From contig JBKKBM010000065.1 in assembly GCA_046714215.1 (NCBI GenBank), forward strand, positions 1 through 25,657: DNA of 25,657 nucleotides. Direction: 5' to 3'. Shown here one piece after another: positions 23,954 to 25,657 of this stretch (the first letter of the stretch is position 1; the number at the start of each line of letters is the position of its first letter). The position numbers and the translations under genes were made by a program. Under the pieces are notes generated by a model. It was not told where the DNA came from. It made no database searches and saw nothing but the letters and a program-made list of their open reading frames with translations. This DNA comes from DATLCI01 sp046714215 (GTDB lineage: Bacteria; Acidobacteriota; Terriglobia; Terriglobales; Acidobacteriaceae).

Positions 23954-25657
23954 TTACGGCTTCAAGTGTTCCTGAAAGTAGCGATGGACAGCGTCATGCC
24001 AGTACCGCTCCGCCTCACCGCGGGGAAAGTGCGCTACCCCGGGAAGTACCAGCAGGTCGAACGGCTTGTCCGCGCGGATGAGCGCATCTGCCATTTTCAT
24101 CGTCTGCGAAAAAGGCGCGTTGATGTCGGCGGTCCCATGGATCATTAGAAGCTTGCCTTCCAGGTTACCGGCCAGGCGCAGGTTGGAGGCATACTCGTAG
24201 GCGTCAGGATTATCGGTCGGCAAGCCCAAATAGGGCTCAACCCGGCTACCGTGCCCGTAAACTTCAGTCCCGGGCGCACCCGCGACGCCGACACGATAAA
24301 CAGCCGGAGCGAGGAGCATCGCCCGGATGGCGAAGTAGCCACCAAAAGAGCCGCCATAGACACCCACGCGGTCCATGTCCATGTAGGGGCGCTGCTTGGC
24401 AATCTGCTTTAGGACAGCAACATGGTCGGGGATCTCGTGGCGTCCCAGGTTGCCGTAAACCACATCCTGAAATTCCTTGCCTCGCTCCGTGGTACCCCGT
24501 CCATCCAGCACCACGACGACGAAGCCCAGCTGTGCTAGGTTGGAGCGGCTGCCGAAAAAGGTGCGCGGCACTTCGGTCGTCATAGCTCCCGCGTAGATGA
24601 TCTCGACCACCGGGTACTTCCGACCAGGATCGAAGTCGAAAGGCTTGTAGATCACCCCGTACAGATCGGTGCGGTCGTCGGCAGCCTTGGCCGTGAACTC
24701 TTCCGGTGGAGCCCAGCGCAAGACCTTGAGGCCCTCGATGTCCGCGCGGGCGACCGTCTTGAGCAGCGTGCCGTCAGCTCGTCTCACATCAACCGCTGGC
24801 GGTCTGTCGAGGCTCGAGTGGCTATCAAGAAAAAACTCCCGGGAAGGTGAAAACTCTGGAGCGTGTATGCCTGTTTCGCTGGTCAATTGCTCGAATGCCT
24901 TTTGTTCGAGTCCGGCTCGGTAGAGGTGGGTGTCATAGGGGCGCTGGCGGTCGCTGTGCGCCGTAAAGTAAACCCATCCTCGCTTCTCCTCCACGGTGAT
25001 CAGGCGTTCGACGGGCCAGGATCCGCTGGTCAGACGCCGCAGCAGTTTGCCGTCGAAGTCATATAGGTAGAGGTGGCTCCAGCCGTCACGCTCCGACATC
25101 CAGATGAACCGCTGGTTGTCGTTGAGCATGGTGAACAATCCACCTTGTTCGCGCCACTCGCGGTAGTTGAAGAAGTTTCCCCACAGAAATGTCTTCTGCG
25201 CGTCAGTAAGAACGATGCGGGTGGCGCCTGTGGCCGGGTCGGCTGCCAGCAGGTCCAGTCGCTTGAAATCGCGGCTCATGCGCAGGACCATCAACTCGGA
25301 GCCATCCCTCCACCATCCCGCGACGTACGTGTATTGGTCTGCCGTGCCGGTGTCCACCTGGACGCGCCGTCTAGAGTTGACGTGGAAGATGTGCAGCTCG
25401 GTCCGGCGCAGCGATCCGCCGCTGGTCGGGCGGTGGGGAGCGGCCCATTTAACGGTTTCGGTCACACCCAGCCAATCCACAATTGGAATCTTGGCTACAC
25501 CGCGGCTATCTACCTTCATCGCCACCAACCGCGAGCCGTCCGGAGACCACAGAGCTTCCTCCACATCCCAGGCGTAGTCGGCGATGCCATCCGTCGTGAG
25601 CTGGACTGATGGTCCACCACTCATGGGGCGGAGCCACAAGTTGTGCTCGCCAACAGC
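23954..25657 (-). CDS. DPP-IV-like S9 prolyl oligopeptidase-family peptidase (5' part missing)
   Basis: The frame is open to the right edge, so the N-terminus lies outside the window; 567 residues are visible. The first part is a beta-propeller (DPPIV_N-like: LWLRPMSGGPSVQLTTDG, LWSPDGSRLVAMKVD, LYDFDGKLLRRLTSG). The C-terminal alpha/beta-hydrolase domain contains GVYGGSFGGYFA (nucleophile Ser in G-x-S-x-G-G), the Asp in HGTADINAP, and the His in GVAHFPRGE, a complete triad. DPP-IV-like enzymes cut dipeptides after Pro or Ala and in such bacteria are usually exported; a signal peptide cannot be checked here. The ATG at 25624 and TTG at 25639 are not the real start, since the preceding residues (VGEHN) fit the propeller family. 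Confidence 0.92.
   Translation of the reverse strand, partial: AVGEHNLWLRPMSGGPSVQLTTDGIADYAWDVEEALWSPDGSRLVAMKVDSRGVAKIPIVDWLGVTETVKWAAPHRPTSGGSLRRTELHIFHVNSRRRVQVDTGTADQYTYVAGWWRDGSELMVLRMSRDFKRLDLLAADPATGATRIVLTDAQKTFLWGNFFNYREWREQGGLFTMLNDNQRFIWMSERDGWSHLYLYDFDGKLLRRLTSGSWPVERLITVEEKRGWVYFTAHSDRQRPYDTHLYRAGLEQKAFEQLTSETGIHAPEFSPSREFFLDSHSSLDRPPAVDVRRADGTLLKTVARADIEGLKVLRWAPPEEFTAKAADDRTDLYGVIYKPFDFDPGRKYPVVEIIYAGAMTTEVPRTFFGSRSNLAQLGFVVVVLDGRGTTERGKEFQDVVYGNLGRHEIPDHVAVLKQIAKQRPYMDMDRVGVYGGSFGGYFAIRAMLLAPAVYRVGVAGAPGTEVYGHGSRVEPYLGLPTDNPDAYEYASNLRLAGNLEGKLLMIHGTADINAPFSQTMKMADALIRADKPFDLLVLPGVAHFPRGEAERYWHDAVHRYFQEHLKP

Noticed and set aside
23726..24148. Plus-strand frame of 140 codons overlapping the S9 peptidase end
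   Set aside because: Its second half is antisense to the S9 catalytic domain and its first half has no start signal or recognisable motif.

Overview
The window looks like a chromosomal segment of a fairly GC-rich Gram-negative bacterium, most likely a soil-type member of Acidobacteriota (class Terriglobia/Acidobacteriia). That placement is inference from gene content and from remembered resemblance: many secreted metallopeptidases, a PilZ protein, an AsmA protein, a SurA-like periplasmic chaperone, a GlsB/YeaQ protein, a 57-residue two-helix membrane protein, and frequent GTG/TTG starts. No 16S or marker phylogeny is available here. The DNA is almost entirely chromosomal housekeeping and cell-envelope genes. 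The only mobile-element trace is at the left edge. Layout: (1) 1-358 holds tRNA-Ser(GCU) on the minus strand. Directly downstream of its 3' end is a decayed fragment resembling the C-terminal part of a phage terminase large subunit, interrupted by a stop codon. (2) 421-1110 holds a GlsB/YeaQ-type membrane protein with a clear terminator, followed by an intergenic inverted-repeat element. (3) 1120-5146 holds two zinc metallopeptidase-type genes transcribed head to head: an M1-like protein and a TPR plus peptidase-MA-like protein. (4) 5216-8099 holds a SpoIIE/RsbU-type phosphatase homologue with substituted metal ligands, an AsmA-family protein and a PilZ protein. (5) 8391-11273 holds a SurA-like PPIase, a YhaM-type OB/HD 3'-5' exoribonuclease and a HAD hydrolase. 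The last two overlap by ATGA. (6) 11283-14566, minus strand, holds a three-gene two-component operon: a GAF histidine kinase, a NarL-type regulator, and a response regulator whose output domain resembles RsbRD/stressosome N-terminal domains. (7) 14716-18759 holds a tight aroC-def-fmt-rsmB run (chorismate synthase, peptide deformylase, Met-tRNA formyltransferase, 16S m5C967 methyltransferase). (8) 18756-23071, minus strand, holds an S41/PDZ protein with its own promoter and terminator, then PBP1A translationally coupled to a separate triple-PASTA membrane protein. (9) 23072-25657 holds a tandem-repeat intergenic region, the small two-helix membrane protein, and a DPP-IV-like S9 peptidase that runs off the right edge. 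Functional view: def, fmt and rsmB serve initiator-Met handling and ribosome modification. PBP1A with its PASTA partner serves peptidoglycan synthesis. SurA-like, AsmA, S41 and S9 proteins serve envelope and periplasmic protein handling. The kinase, the two regulators, the RsbU-like protein and PilZ are signalling parts. The most interesting signals are two apparent pseudoenzymes. The S41 protein has lost both catalytic Ser and Lys at exactly the expected 25-residue spacing. The RsbU-like protein has lost two of four metal ligands. I found no CRISPR array, integrase, intact prophage or defence island, and I do not claim a complete new system.
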